Below, piece by piece: positions 1 to 5,166 of a stretch of DNA of 5,851 bases. Made by a program: the position numbers and the translations under genes. The DNA is from Acidimicrobiaceae bacterium (lineage in GTDB: Bacteria; Actinomycetota; Acidimicrobiia; Acidimicrobiales; UBA8190). The stretch is from the NCBI GenBank assembly GCA_003131945.1, contig PKWD01000326.1:8680-14530 (forward strand), written 5' to 3'. The notes beneath the pieces are model-generated. The model did not search any database and had not been told where the DNA came from. It was given only the letters and a program-made list of their open reading frames with translations. Every line of letters starts with the position of its first letter. The first letter of the stretch is position 1.

Positions 1-248
1 CAAAACAGGAGCCCCGGTCAACGAATTGCAATACCGATAGCTCAGGCGTATGGGGATATGCCCAAATCACTAATGGCAGTTATCAGAGTGGCTCGAGCAA
101 GAATGAAGAGCCGAGTATCAACCAGTGGTATCAAAGTACAATTTCAGGCTACGCATTATATGCGACGTTTCAAATCTGTCTGCAAAACCCGGTGAGTCAG
201 CAGGTCTACTACGATTGCACCTACGATTTTTTCAGTCCTTATTACTAG
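1..248 (+). CDS. 3' end of an unrecognised, probably exported protein (partial)
   Basis: The frame starting at base 3 is open for 81 codons to a TAG at 246-248, and its start lies left of the window. The peptide is rich in Ser, Tyr, Gln and Asn. It has three spaced cysteines (in TNCNT, FQICL and YYDCTYD) and ends in an aromatic tail, FFSPYY. There is no membrane segment and little charge. This composition resembles the C-terminal part of a secreted or surface protein, but that is inference and I recognise no family. G+C over bases 1-240 is about 46% by hand count, clearly below the sigma gene (58% in a sampled line), which may mean acquired DNA of the kind Lsr2 usually binds. A chance open frame is possible, but 81 stop-free codons at this composition is fair support for a real gene. 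Confidence 0.55.
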   Translation, partial: KQEPRSTNCNTDSSGVWGYAQITNGSYQSGSSKNEEPSINQWYQSTISGYALYATFQICLQNPVSQQVYYDCTYDFFSPYY

Positions 249-1168
249 TCCGGCGTGCTGACCGCTGAGACCCACCGGTCAGACACGTGGGTATCACCGC
301 CGATGGCGTCGTTTCGTCATGGCTGTCTAAGTGGCTATCCGGTTGGCTTCAAACCAGAATGCCGCTCAGACCGTGAAGTCCGTGAGCGCATGCAAGAGAG
401 AAGCAGGTGAGCTCGACCGGCACGCCGTGGAATCTCTAAGTCAACGGGGGCCAACGGCAGTCGTAGCCATCTAGGCGACGTGAAGAACAACGTCGATCTA
501 ATCAATAGGGCGCGTTCACGGAGGTCGTGGAGGTTGGCTGACTGTCGGTCCTATCACCATTTGGTAATCGCCGATTGGTGGTCGGACTGGAGTCGACTTC
601 CTCACAGGTGAGGCTAGCAGTTCCTGCCGTCGAAATTCGTTGATCACGATTCGCCTGCCGTCTTCCTCTCCGCACTGAACGTCGCCTTACTATTGGACCG
701 TGAGCTCGGGACGTCGACGGTAAGGCGTTCTCGCCGGGTACCTTCGAGGATCGACGCTTGGCAAGACAGACGGGATGACGCTTGCCCAGGAATGTGGTGC
801 TGTCGTTGGAACCACACCCTTTCCCCGACAGCTCCCAGTGCATGCTCTTACCCACGAACGGACCCGGATGGGAAAAGGTCCTGTCGGCGATCCAGGGATT
901 TGGCGCTACATGGCTCGCATGGTCCCGGACGAGAGGATCCGATCTGACCGACCGAAGGGGCCCTTATCCGTTGGCGGCCCCAGGTATTCGAGGAGTGGCA
1001 CAGCGCAGACCGGGCAAACGATCAATCGACACCAGCCCAGGCGGTCTTTGCGGCCACCATCAGGAGTTCTGGCCTCTGGCCCGACAATTGTGACCGTTCC
1101 TGGAAAGATTGCTCGTGAAGCTGGAGATGTGATGGCTGGGAGAGCAACGAGAGGGCGATCAGGACCAG
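249..1168. other. Gene-poor stretch with no recognisable coding content
   Basis: About 920 bases lie between the first gene and the sigma factor. Several overlapping open frames exist on both strands. The longest are 775-1200 on the plus strand and 502-855 on the minus strand. Their translations are Arg/Pro/Ser/Thr-rich with no recognisable motif, they overlap one another, and I see no convincing ribosome site, so I treat them as chance. Two short frames near the left end (303-410 from ATG, 34 codons; 331-474 from GTG, 47 codons) have fairly balanced composition but no Shine-Dalgarno sequence. The promoter for the sigma operon should lie near the right end, but I could not find a convincing -35/-10 pair. 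The stretch may be remnant DNA from a decayed gene. Confidence 0.5.
258..292 (+). terminator. Two competing hairpins just after the first gene
   Basis: CTGACCG (258-264) pairs perfectly with CGGTCAG (276-282) across an 11-base loop. ACCCAC (270-275), which lies in that loop, can instead pair with GTGGGT (287-292), also across 11 bases. The two stems share bases and exclude each other. They begin 9 bases after the TAG of the upstream gene, where a transcription end would be expected. There is no T-tract, so this is not a textbook intrinsic terminator; actinobacterial terminators often lack one. The strand is assigned only from the neighbouring gene. Confidence 0.3.
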
Positions 1169-1774
1169 ATGCCAGACGACGAGGATCTCTCGCTTCTTGA
1201 ACAACGGAATGGTCAGTTTCGAACCCTCTATGAGACGCAGTATTCGGCTGTCTATGCGTTCGCCCTTCGACGACTTTACGGCTCCAAGGAAGATGCGTCA
1301 GATGTGACCGCCGAGGTGTTCACGACGGCATGGCGTCGTATCGACCAGCTACCGGCGCCACCTGAGGATCGATTGTGGATTTTCGGAGTGGCCCGTTTTG
1401 TGCTGTATCGACATGAGCGTGGCGCAATGCGCCGGTTCCGACTGGTACGCCGCTTGCAAGCGGAGGCTTCAGTCGAGGTAAATTCTAGCGATGTCGTCGA
1501 AGGTGCCTCGATCGACCGACTGCGCGTTCAGGCTGCCGTTGCCCGTTTGAGCCCCTCCGATCGAGACATCTTGAGTCTTGTGCTCTGGGAACAACTTACC
1601 CACGCGGAAGCGGCGAAGCTACTGGGCCGTTCCGTCAACGCGGTCGCATTGAGGGTTCATAAGGCAAAGAAACGCCTTCGAGAAGAGCTGGAGGGCGATC
1701 AACTTAGATCCGGACATCGCTTCGGAGAGTCAAGCGGTGGAGAGCGAAAGAAAGAAGCCCGCGATGAATCTTGA
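1169..1774 (+). CDS. ECF-family RNA polymerase sigma factor
   Basis: This encodes a 201-residue group 4 (ECF) sigma-70 factor, which directs RNA polymerase to a small set of promoters, often in response to a cell-envelope or stress signal. Region 2 spans about residues 16-86 and includes the core-binding and -10-recognition segment (DASDVTAEVFTTAWRRI, then RLWIFGVARFVLYRHERG). A variable linker follows at about 87-115. Region 4 lies at about 118-173, with the -35-binding helix-turn-helix HAEAAKLLGRSVNAVALRVHKAKKRL. There is no region 1.1 or 3 and no SnoaL-like C-terminal extension, as expected for a short ECF factor. The start is ATG 1169, preceded by AGGA at 1161-1164; a TGA at 1130-1132 in the same frame excludes a much longer N-terminus. 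The last residues, after about 175, are charged and overlap the downstream gene. The regulon cannot be told from this sequence. The family assignment is strong. Confidence 0.93.
   Translation: MPDDEDLSLLEQRNGQFRTLYETQYSAVYAFALRRLYGSKEDASDVTAEVFTTAWRRIDQLPAPPEDRLWIFGVARFVLYRHERGAMRRFRLVRRLQAEASVEVNSSDVVEGASIDRLRVQAAVARLSPSDRDILSLVLWEQLTHAEAAKLLGRSVNAVALRVHKAKKRLREELEGDQLRSGHRFGESSGGERKKEARDES
1724..1729 (+). promoter_or_regulatory. Shine-Dalgarno candidate favouring a GTG start for the anti-sigma gene
   Basis: GGAGAG lies 7 bases before a GTG at 1737, inside the end of the sigma gene. The competing start, ATG 1764, has only a weaker purine run (AAGAAG, 1752-1757) 6 bases upstream. The site matters because it decides between a 378- and a 369-residue protein. 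Confidence 0.4.
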
Positions 1775-2873
1775 CAATCTAGACACGCTAATCATGGAGG
1801 CAGACCCTGCGCTCGACGCGCCGATACCTTCGGCTTGGTCGGCTGAAGCCCAGCGGCTCTATCTGCAGTTGACTGCTCAGACTCAGGTACAGGTTCACCG
1901 AAGGAAACCCGTGCTTGTGGCTACAAGCGTTCTCGGAATCGTGGCAGTCACGCTTGCGATTCTCATCGTCATCGTGCTTCCCGGACCGAGCGGCCAGCAA
2001 CCTGCCGCCGCTGCCGTGTTGGCTCAAGCGGCCACAAACGCAGGAAGACATCGGAGCCAGCTGGGTCCCCATCAGTACCTCTACACGCAAACGCGCAGCC
2101 TCTATCAATTGAGCCTGTATTCTCCAAGCGGGACACCGGACACCCTGGTGCAGGGTGCGACAGCACGGGTAATAGAGGATAATCAGGTGTGGATTAGCCA
2201 AGAGGGCGTGGCCAAAGTGCTTCGGTCCTACGGCGCCCTCCAGTTTCCATCAGCGAGGGATCGAACAGAATGGATCTCAAATCCAATTGGTCAACGCCTG
2301 TATCAAACACTCCTCAGCGAATCGCGATCACCAGGACAGGTGCAGTCCGACCAATCTCTAGTCGATGTTTCGGACCTACCCACATCTGCGAGTCAACTTA
2401 AGTCAATACTGGCCACTGGAGAGATGCAAACCAATATCGATCTCTTACCACAAGAACCGAATGCCGTCTTTGAACGCGCAGCCGCTCTTCTTCTGGGCCC
2501 AGTCGATGGAATGACTCCTGCCCTGGCTGCTGGGTTGTTTCAAGTCTTGGCCAGTCAACCGGAGACGCGGCTCGTACCTGATGTCGCCGCACACGACGGA
2601 CGACGTGGTGACGGAGTTGTGCTGTCGAGTCTCGTTAGTGGGGATGCAAGTGAGGTCATAGTCGATCCAAATTCGGGATCGTTGCTTGAGGCCCAATTTG
2701 CTTCGCCTCCGTCGGCAGTTGCATCTGGGGGAGTTGAAGGATGCATTGATCTGAGTAAGGAATCGCCAAACTGCCAAGAGCAAAGCCCGGAGGCGACGTT
2801 GGCCCCGATATGGACTGACCTCGTATCTAGAGGGGCTGTCGCCTCAGTCGAGGCAAAGCTGCCAGCTCGGTAG
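1737..2873 (+). CDS. Single-pass membrane protein, probable anti-sigma factor (CU044_5270-like)
   Basis: The likely role is to hold the upstream ECF sigma factor at the membrane until a signal arrives; this is inferred from gene order and architecture. From ATG 1764 the protein has 369 residues: a cytoplasmic N-terminus of about 48, one transmembrane segment at about 49-72 (VLVATSVLGIVAVTLAILIVIVL, after the basic HRRK), and an extracytoplasmic part of about 295. Just after the membrane come an Ala-rich run (AAAAVLAQAATNAG) and HQYLYTQTRSLYQ, which resemble proteins named CU044_5270 family that sit beside actinobacterial ECF sigma genes. There is no HxxxCxxC zinc motif of classical ZAS anti-sigma factors. 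Two cysteines (about 327 and 337) could form a disulphide outside the cell. The gene overlaps the sigma gene by 38 bases from GTG 1737 or 11 from ATG 1764, so translation is probably coupled. The start is uncertain; the coordinates given use the GTG. Confidence 0.75.
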   Translation: MESERKKPAMNLDNLDTLIMEADPALDAPIPSAWSAEAQRLYLQLTAQTQVQVHRRKPVLVATSVLGIVAVTLAILIVIVLPGPSGQQPAAAAVLAQAATNAGRHRSQLGPHQYLYTQTRSLYQLSLYSPSGTPDTLVQGATARVIEDNQVWISQEGVAKVLRSYGALQFPSARDRTEWISNPIGQRLYQTLLSESRSPGQVQSDQSLVDVSDLPTSASQLKSILATGEMQTNIDLLPQEPNAVFERAAALLLGPVDGMTPALAAGLFQVLASQPETRLVPDVAAHDGRRGDGVVLSSLVSGDASEVIVDPNSGSLLEAQFASPPSAVASGGVEGCIDLSKESPNCQEQSPEATLAPIWTDLVSRGAVASVEAKLPAR

Positions 2874-2905
2874 ATGGCCCTAAGACTTCGGGCGCCTCGG
2901 CACCG

Positions 2906-2950
2906 CTGGCGTTCCATCGTTCCATAGCTACTCAGCCAGAGAAACGCCAG
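2906..2950 (+). terminator. Possible terminator hairpin after the sigma operon
   Basis: CTGGCGTT (2906-2913) pairs perfectly with AACGCCAG (2943-2950) across a 29-base loop, starting 32 bases after the TAG at 2871-2873. The long loop and the absence of a T-tract make it weak as an intrinsic terminator. Position is the main support. Confidence 0.25.
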
Positions 2951-3013
2951 GTCGTGGGCGTGCGGCAGAGATCGCATCGGTAGTCAATGTGGTGGTGGGT
3001 CACTTGGAGGTTG

Positions 3014-3042
3014 GACTTACCTGACGCATTCTGTGGTAAGTC
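3014..3042. repeat. Perfect 8-bp inverted repeat upstream of lsr2, possible operator
   Basis: GACTTACC (3014-3021) and GGTAAGTC (3035-3042) are exact reverse complements separated by 13 bases, with half-site centres 21 bp apart, about two helical turns. This suits a dimeric DNA-binding regulator as well as an RNA hairpin. It lies about 104 bases before the lsr2 start, upstream of the predicted -10. No regulator can be named. Confidence 0.35.
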
Positions 3043-3133
3043 GCACCTGCGCAAGGCGCCGCCACCGAGCGTGAGCCAAGTCTTCGTAGGTGATTGTTCA
3101 GACTGCTGTGCCGGCATTGATCACTGGAATAGC

Positions 3134-3139
3134 TAGAAT
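3134..3139 (+). promoter_or_regulatory. -10 element of lsr2, predicting a leaderless transcript
   Basis: TAGAAT fits the actinobacterial TANNNT -10 pattern and ends 6 bases before the ATG at 3146, so transcription should begin at or next to the start codon. No Shine-Dalgarno sequence is visible in the bases before that ATG, which agrees with leaderless initiation, a common mode in actinomycetes. No good -35 hexamer sits 16-18 bases upstream; TTGATC at 3117-3122 is only 11 bases away. Confidence 0.5.
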
Positions 3140-3145
3140 GACGAT

Positions 3146-3502
3146 ATGGCGCAGAATGTCATTGTTCTACTCACGGACGATATTGACGGTGGCGAGGCTG
3201 ACGAGACGATCAGCTTTGCCCTGAATGGAAAGAGCTACGAGATCGACCTCAGCAACCAGAATGCCAATAAGCTGCGTGAGGCCTTTGCCCCCTTCGTTGA
3301 GAAGGCAAGGAAGACCGGACACGGAGGAACTGTCTCGAAGACCCGTGTCGGTGACAAACCTGCAGGGATGGGCTCCAAGACCTTATTCTCTGGTCTCGAT
3401 GCCGAGAGCAAGAAGAGGTTTCGGTCTTGGGCCAAGATGCCAACGGCTCGCCGCGTCAGTGACGCCAGAGTCCAGGAATGGATTGATGCTGGGCGACCTT
3501 GA
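3146..3502 (+). CDS. lsr2: Lsr2 nucleoid-associated DNA-bridging protein
   Basis: Lsr2 is the actinobacterial functional counterpart of H-NS. It binds AT-rich, often acquired, DNA through the minor groove, bridges it and silences it. This 118-residue protein is close to the usual length of about 112. The N-terminal dimerisation domain spans about residues 1-56 and shows the family pattern: V-x-L-x-DDIDGGEADETISFALNG, then YEIDLSNQNANKLREAFAPF. A basic Gly/Lys/Thr linker follows at about 57-80. The C-terminal DNA-binding domain, about 82-118, has GLDAESKKRFRSWAK ... VSDARVQEWIDAG. The hallmark RGR of the minor-groove loop is not conserved: TARRV occupies that place (about 100-104). The ATG at 3146 fits the family N-terminus (MA-x-x-V) and the -10 box just before it. 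A second lsr2-like gene follows on the same strand after 56 bases, perhaps co-transcribed. Identity is very secure; DNA preference may differ from the model protein. Confidence 0.95.
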   Translation: MAQNVIVLLTDDIDGGEADETISFALNGKSYEIDLSNQNANKLREAFAPFVEKARKTGHGGTVSKTRVGDKPAGMGSKTLFSGLDAESKKRFRSWAKMPTARRVSDARVQEWIDAGRP

Positions 3503-3558
3503 AGCTGTCAGCGGTGTCGAACCCCCAGCATTCTGCTATCCGTTGGGGCTGTAGATAC

Positions 3559-3786
3559 ATGGCGATTCGGATTACACGGATTGATGACATAGACGGAAGT
3601 GAAGGCGCAGAGGCCTTTGTTTTTGAACTCGATCGCAAAACTTACGAGATCGACCTCTGCGCCAGGAATAGAATTCGCTTCTTGAGGGCGATCGGGCCAT
3701 TCATTGATCGAGCTCGCCCTTTGGAAGAGACGGAACCGCACCGGGCCACAGCAATGGTTGCGCATCTCCCTTCAGTTCTCGGATAG
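3559..3786 (+). CDS. Lsr2-like protein with N-terminal domain only (truncated)
   Basis: This 75-residue frame begins MAIRITRIDDIDGSEGAEAF and continues with KTYEIDL and FLRAIGPFIDRAR, matching the Lsr2 dimerisation domain to about residue 53. After that (PLEETEPHRATAMVAHLPSVLG) there is no Lsr2 linker or DNA-binding domain. The truncation falls where the minus-strand ATPase remnant begins, so the tail is probably antisense ATPase sequence read in frame after a deletion. I chose ATG 3559 by homology; the frame is open further left to 3499 but that part is unlike Lsr2. Only a weak GGGG (3545-3548) precedes the start, so translation may depend on the intact lsr2 upstream. If made, it could pair with full-length Lsr2 and alter bridging, which is speculative. 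It is otherwise a pseudogene. It is a diverged paralogue, not a recent copy, although a 15-base stretch encoding YEIDL is identical. Confidence 0.7.
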   Translation: MAIRITRIDDIDGSEGAEAFVFELDRKTYEIDLCARNRIRFLRAIGPFIDRARPLEETEPHRATAMVAHLPSVLG

Positions 3787-3857
3787 CGCCGTTCACTTTC
3801 GGCTTCGAGCCTGCATTCTTGAAAAGCGTCTCGGCGCTCTCATCCAGGCGACGGAGC
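3701..3857 (-). pseudogene. Second fragment of YhaN/SbcC-like AAA ATPase gene, left of the IS
   Basis: Read on the minus strand from 3856, this encodes LRRLDESAETLFKNAGSKPKVNGAIRELKGDAQ and continues to a TGA at 3701-3703. The pattern (a short acidic helix, ALF-like turn, KP-x-[IVL]-N, x-x-ELK) is what follows the INAVL segment in YhaN-type ATPases. It joins in frame to the fragment ending at 5163 once the insertion sequence and one GAGC copy are removed. ATPase likeness fades after ELKGDAQ (about 3758); the last residues look like non-homologous sequence shared antisense with the truncated lsr2-like gene. The long coiled-coil middle and the C-terminal Walker B/signature half are absent. The deletion junction therefore lies between about 3718 and 3770. 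Confidence 0.75.
3854..3857. repeat. Target-site duplication, left copy
   Basis: GAGC immediately precedes the left inverted repeat and is repeated directly after the right one at 5163-5166. A 4-bp duplication lies within the 3-5 bp range known for IS3-family insertions. Removing one copy restores an interrupted reading frame, which independently supports the boundary. Confidence 0.88.
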
Positions 3858-3885
3858 TGAATCGGCCCGGGAAACCTGGAGGCTC
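3858..3885 (+). repeat. Left terminal inverted repeat of the IS3-family element
   Basis: The outer 14 bases are identical to the reverse complement of the right end. The inner 14 differ at five positions: an AAA/TTT triplet and two G/A changes. This is the expected transposase-binding end; orfA starts 22 bases inside it. Confidence 0.9.
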
Positions 3886-3894
3886 CTTCCCTTG

Positions 3895-3900
3895 AGAGGA
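3895..3900 (+). promoter_or_regulatory. Ribosome binding site of orfA
   Basis: AGAGGA lies 7 bases before the ATG at 3908, a good Shine-Dalgarno match and spacing. A nearer GGAG at 3902-3905 is too close to the start to be used. Confidence 0.55.
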
Positions 3901-3907
3901 TGGAGCC

Positions 3908-4228
3908 ATGTCCACATCCAACAGGTATTCCCCGGAGGTTCGTGATCGGGCGGTGAGGATGGTCGCCGAGCACCGGGACGATTACCCCTCCCAGTGGGCG
4001 GCCATCACCTCGGTCGCCACGAAGCTGGGCATGACCCCAGAGACGCTGCGCAAGTGGGTGCGGCGAGCCGAGATCGACGGTGGCTTCCGTCCCGGGCTCA
4101 CCAGCGACGAGCGCCAGCAGCTGAAGGCGCTCGAGCGTGAGGTCAAAGAACTGCGCCGGGCCAACGAGATCCTGAAGACGGCGTCGATTTTCTTTGCGAC
4201 CGAGCTCGACGGTCAAACGAAGAGGTAG
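3908..4228 (+). CDS. IS3-family OrfA, helix-turn-helix transposase subunit
   Basis: This 106-residue protein is the DNA-binding part of an IS3-family transposase; it recognises the element ends and, made alone, usually restrains transposition. Residues about 6-55 form the helix-turn-helix domain ([13 protein letters not shown] ... [28 protein letters not shown]). Residues about 66-92 form a leucine-zipper-like coiled coil for multimerisation ([26 protein letters not shown]), followed by the family's FFATELD ending. It starts at ATG 3908 and stops at TAG 4226-4228, overlapping the orfB frame, which is -1 relative to it and open through the overlap. This frame is intact although its partner is ruined, so a free OrfA could still be made and might act in trans on related elements; that is inference. 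Confidence 0.92.
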   Translation: MSTSNRYSPEVRDRAVRMVAEHRDDYPSQWAAITSVATKLGMTPETLRKWVRRAEIDGGFRPGLTSDERQQLKALEREVKELRRANEILKTASIFFATELDGQTKR

Positions 4229-5125
4229 TCCGGTTCATCGACGCCTACCGGCATCGATGGGGAGTCGAGCCGATCTGCAAAGCCCTGCAGTTCGCTCCCG
4301 CCACGTTCTACGCCACCAAGGCCCGCCCGCCGTCGGCCCGGTCCGTCCGGGACGAGGCGTTGAAGGTCGAGATCGCCCGGGTGCACGCCGAGAACCTCGA
4401 CGTCTACGGGGCCGACAAGGTCTGGACGCAGCTGAACAGGGAGGGTCCCCATGTAGCCCGCTGCACCGTTGAGCGCCTCATGGGCGATCTGGGGCTGGTC
4501 GGTGCCAGGCGCGGAAGGCAATGGAAGCGCACGACCGTCGGTGACGAGACACTCGATCGACCGAGCGACCTCGTCGACCGCCAGTTCGTGGCCGCCGCGC
4601 CCAACCGCCTGTGGGTGGCCGATCTGACCTACGTGAAGACTCACACCGGTTGGGTCTACGTCGCCTTCGTCATCGATGTCTTCAGCCGGTTCGTCGTCGG
4701 CTGGCAGTGTTCGACGTCGCTGCGTAGTGACCTGGTCCTCGACGCCCTGGAGATGGCCATCTACGCACGCGGTGACGTCGGCCTTGACTGACTCATCCAC
4801 CACAGCGACCGCGGCGTGCAAGGCAATACCTTTCTATCCGCTACACCGAGCGCCTGGCCGAGGCCGGCGTGGTCAACTCGGTGGGAAGTCGCGGGGACTC
4901 CTACGACAATGCCCTGGCCGAGAGCTACAACGGCCTCTACAAGACGGAGCTGATCCACCGGCGCCCGGGGCCTGGAAGAACGTCGACGACGTCGAGCGGG
5001 CCACGCTCACCTACGTCGATTGGTTCAATCAGCGCCGCATCCACAACGAGATCGGCAAGATCCCACCGGCAGAGCTGGAGGACAACTACCACGGTCAGAC
5101 CAAGCCAGAAGATCTGGTCGCTTGA
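4225..5125 (+). pseudogene. IS3-family OrfB transposase, DDE catalytic subunit, broken by one stop and two frameshifts
   Basis: This was the catalytic rve-type (DDE) integrase domain. The first part, in frame 1, runs [39 protein letters not shown] and on to WVADLTYVKT, with the first catalytic Asp at 4621-4623. A TGA at 4789-4791 stands where the family has Gly (GLD-stop-LIHHSDRG). The second Asp is at 4807-4809. Five extra bases near 4817-4826 (GCAAG-like duplication) shift the frame, which resumes as YLSIRYTERLAEAG ... SYDNALAES with the catalytic Glu at 4920-4922. Two extra C near 4964-4966 shift it again, to AWKNVDDVERATLTYVDWFNQRRIHNEIGKIPPAELE and a TGA at 5123-5125. Correcting the 5-base insertion gives 35 residues between the second Asp and Glu, the IS3 DD35E spacing. 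The start given is the family's usual VVRFI; I see no ATG/GTG there (it reads GTA), so synthesis would need -1 frameshifting from orfA. Confidence 0.9.
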
Positions 5126-5134
5126 CAGACAACC

Positions 5135-5162
5135 GAGTCTCTAGGAAACCCGGGCCGATTCA
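5135..5162 (-). repeat. Right terminal inverted repeat of the IS3-family element
   Basis: It is the reverse complement of the left end at 23 of 28 positions, with the outermost 14 exact. It begins 9 bases after the orfB stop. Its outermost bases supply the TGA that ends the interrupted minus-strand ATPase frame. Confidence 0.9.
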
Positions 5163-5166
5163 GAGC
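5163..5166. repeat. Target-site duplication, right copy
   Basis: GAGC directly after the right inverted repeat matches 3854-3857. On the minus strand it supplies the last base of Val and the Leu codon of INAVL in the interrupted ATPase. Confidence 0.88.

Larger units (their letters stand above)
2874..3145. other. Intergenic region between the sigma operon and lsr2
   Basis: This 272-base gap has no credible gene. It holds a possible terminator after the membrane-protein gene, a perfect 8-bp inverted repeat near its middle, and the -10 element of lsr2 at its right edge, each listed separately. Confidence 0.6.
3858..5162 (+). mobile_element. Complete but degenerate IS3-family insertion sequence (1305 bp)
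   Basis: The ends are imperfect inverted repeats: 28 bp at 3858-3885 and 5135-5162 match at 23 positions, the outer 14 (TGAATCGGCCCGGG) perfectly, and both tips end in TG/CA. GAGC flanks both sides. Inside are orfA (3908-4228) and an orfB in the -1 frame, the standard IS3 layout making an OrfAB transposase by frameshift, and the total length is typical. Two sampled lines have 72-77% G+C, far above the host genes, suggesting arrival from a higher-G+C genome. orfB is broken by a stop codon and two small insertions, so the element cannot move by itself. It interrupts an antisense AAA ATPase gene. Confidence 0.95.

Noticed and set aside
303..474. Two short plus-strand frames (303-410 from ATG, 331-474 from GTG)
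   Set aside because: Their composition is reasonable but neither has a ribosome site or homology I can recognise, and they overlap each other in different frames.
808..831. GGAACC followed 16 bases later by CGACAG-like sequence as an ECF autoregulatory promoter
   Set aside because: The -35-like half is good, but the downstream half lacks the expected CGTC-type -10 and it lies about 340 bases from the sigma start.
502..855. 117-codon minus-strand frame in the gene-poor stretch
   Set aside because: Low-complexity Arg/Ser/Thr/Pro composition, no motif, and overlap with equally poor plus-strand frames.
775..1200. 141-codon plus-strand frame running into the sigma gene
   Set aside because: Arg/Gly/Pro-rich with no family resemblance, and it overlaps the well-supported sigma factor start in another frame.
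1022..1204. 60-codon minus-strand frame with a hydrophobic N-terminus
   Set aside because: It resembles a small membrane protein, but its start lies antisense to the sigma gene start and no ribosome site or homology supports it.
3552..3557. TAGATA as a -10 box for the second lsr2-like gene
   Set aside because: It ends one base before the ATG, so transcription would start inside the coding sequence; co-transcription with lsr2 is more likely.
4189..4200. T-rich run in the OrfA end as the -1 frameshift slippery site
   Set aside because: The codons ATT TTC TTT do not fit the X-XXY-YYZ heptamer, so the actual frameshift site is left unassigned.
4213..4821. A 202-codon open frame on the minus strand
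   Set aside because: It is antisense to the OrfB transposase, whose family motifs are plain on the plus strand; high G+C at third positions opens the opposite frame.
4676..5144. Two plus-strand frames (4676-5125 and 4869-5144) that look like separate genes
   Set aside because: Each contains only part of one OrfB sequence; they are the shifted pieces of the broken transposase, not distinct genes.
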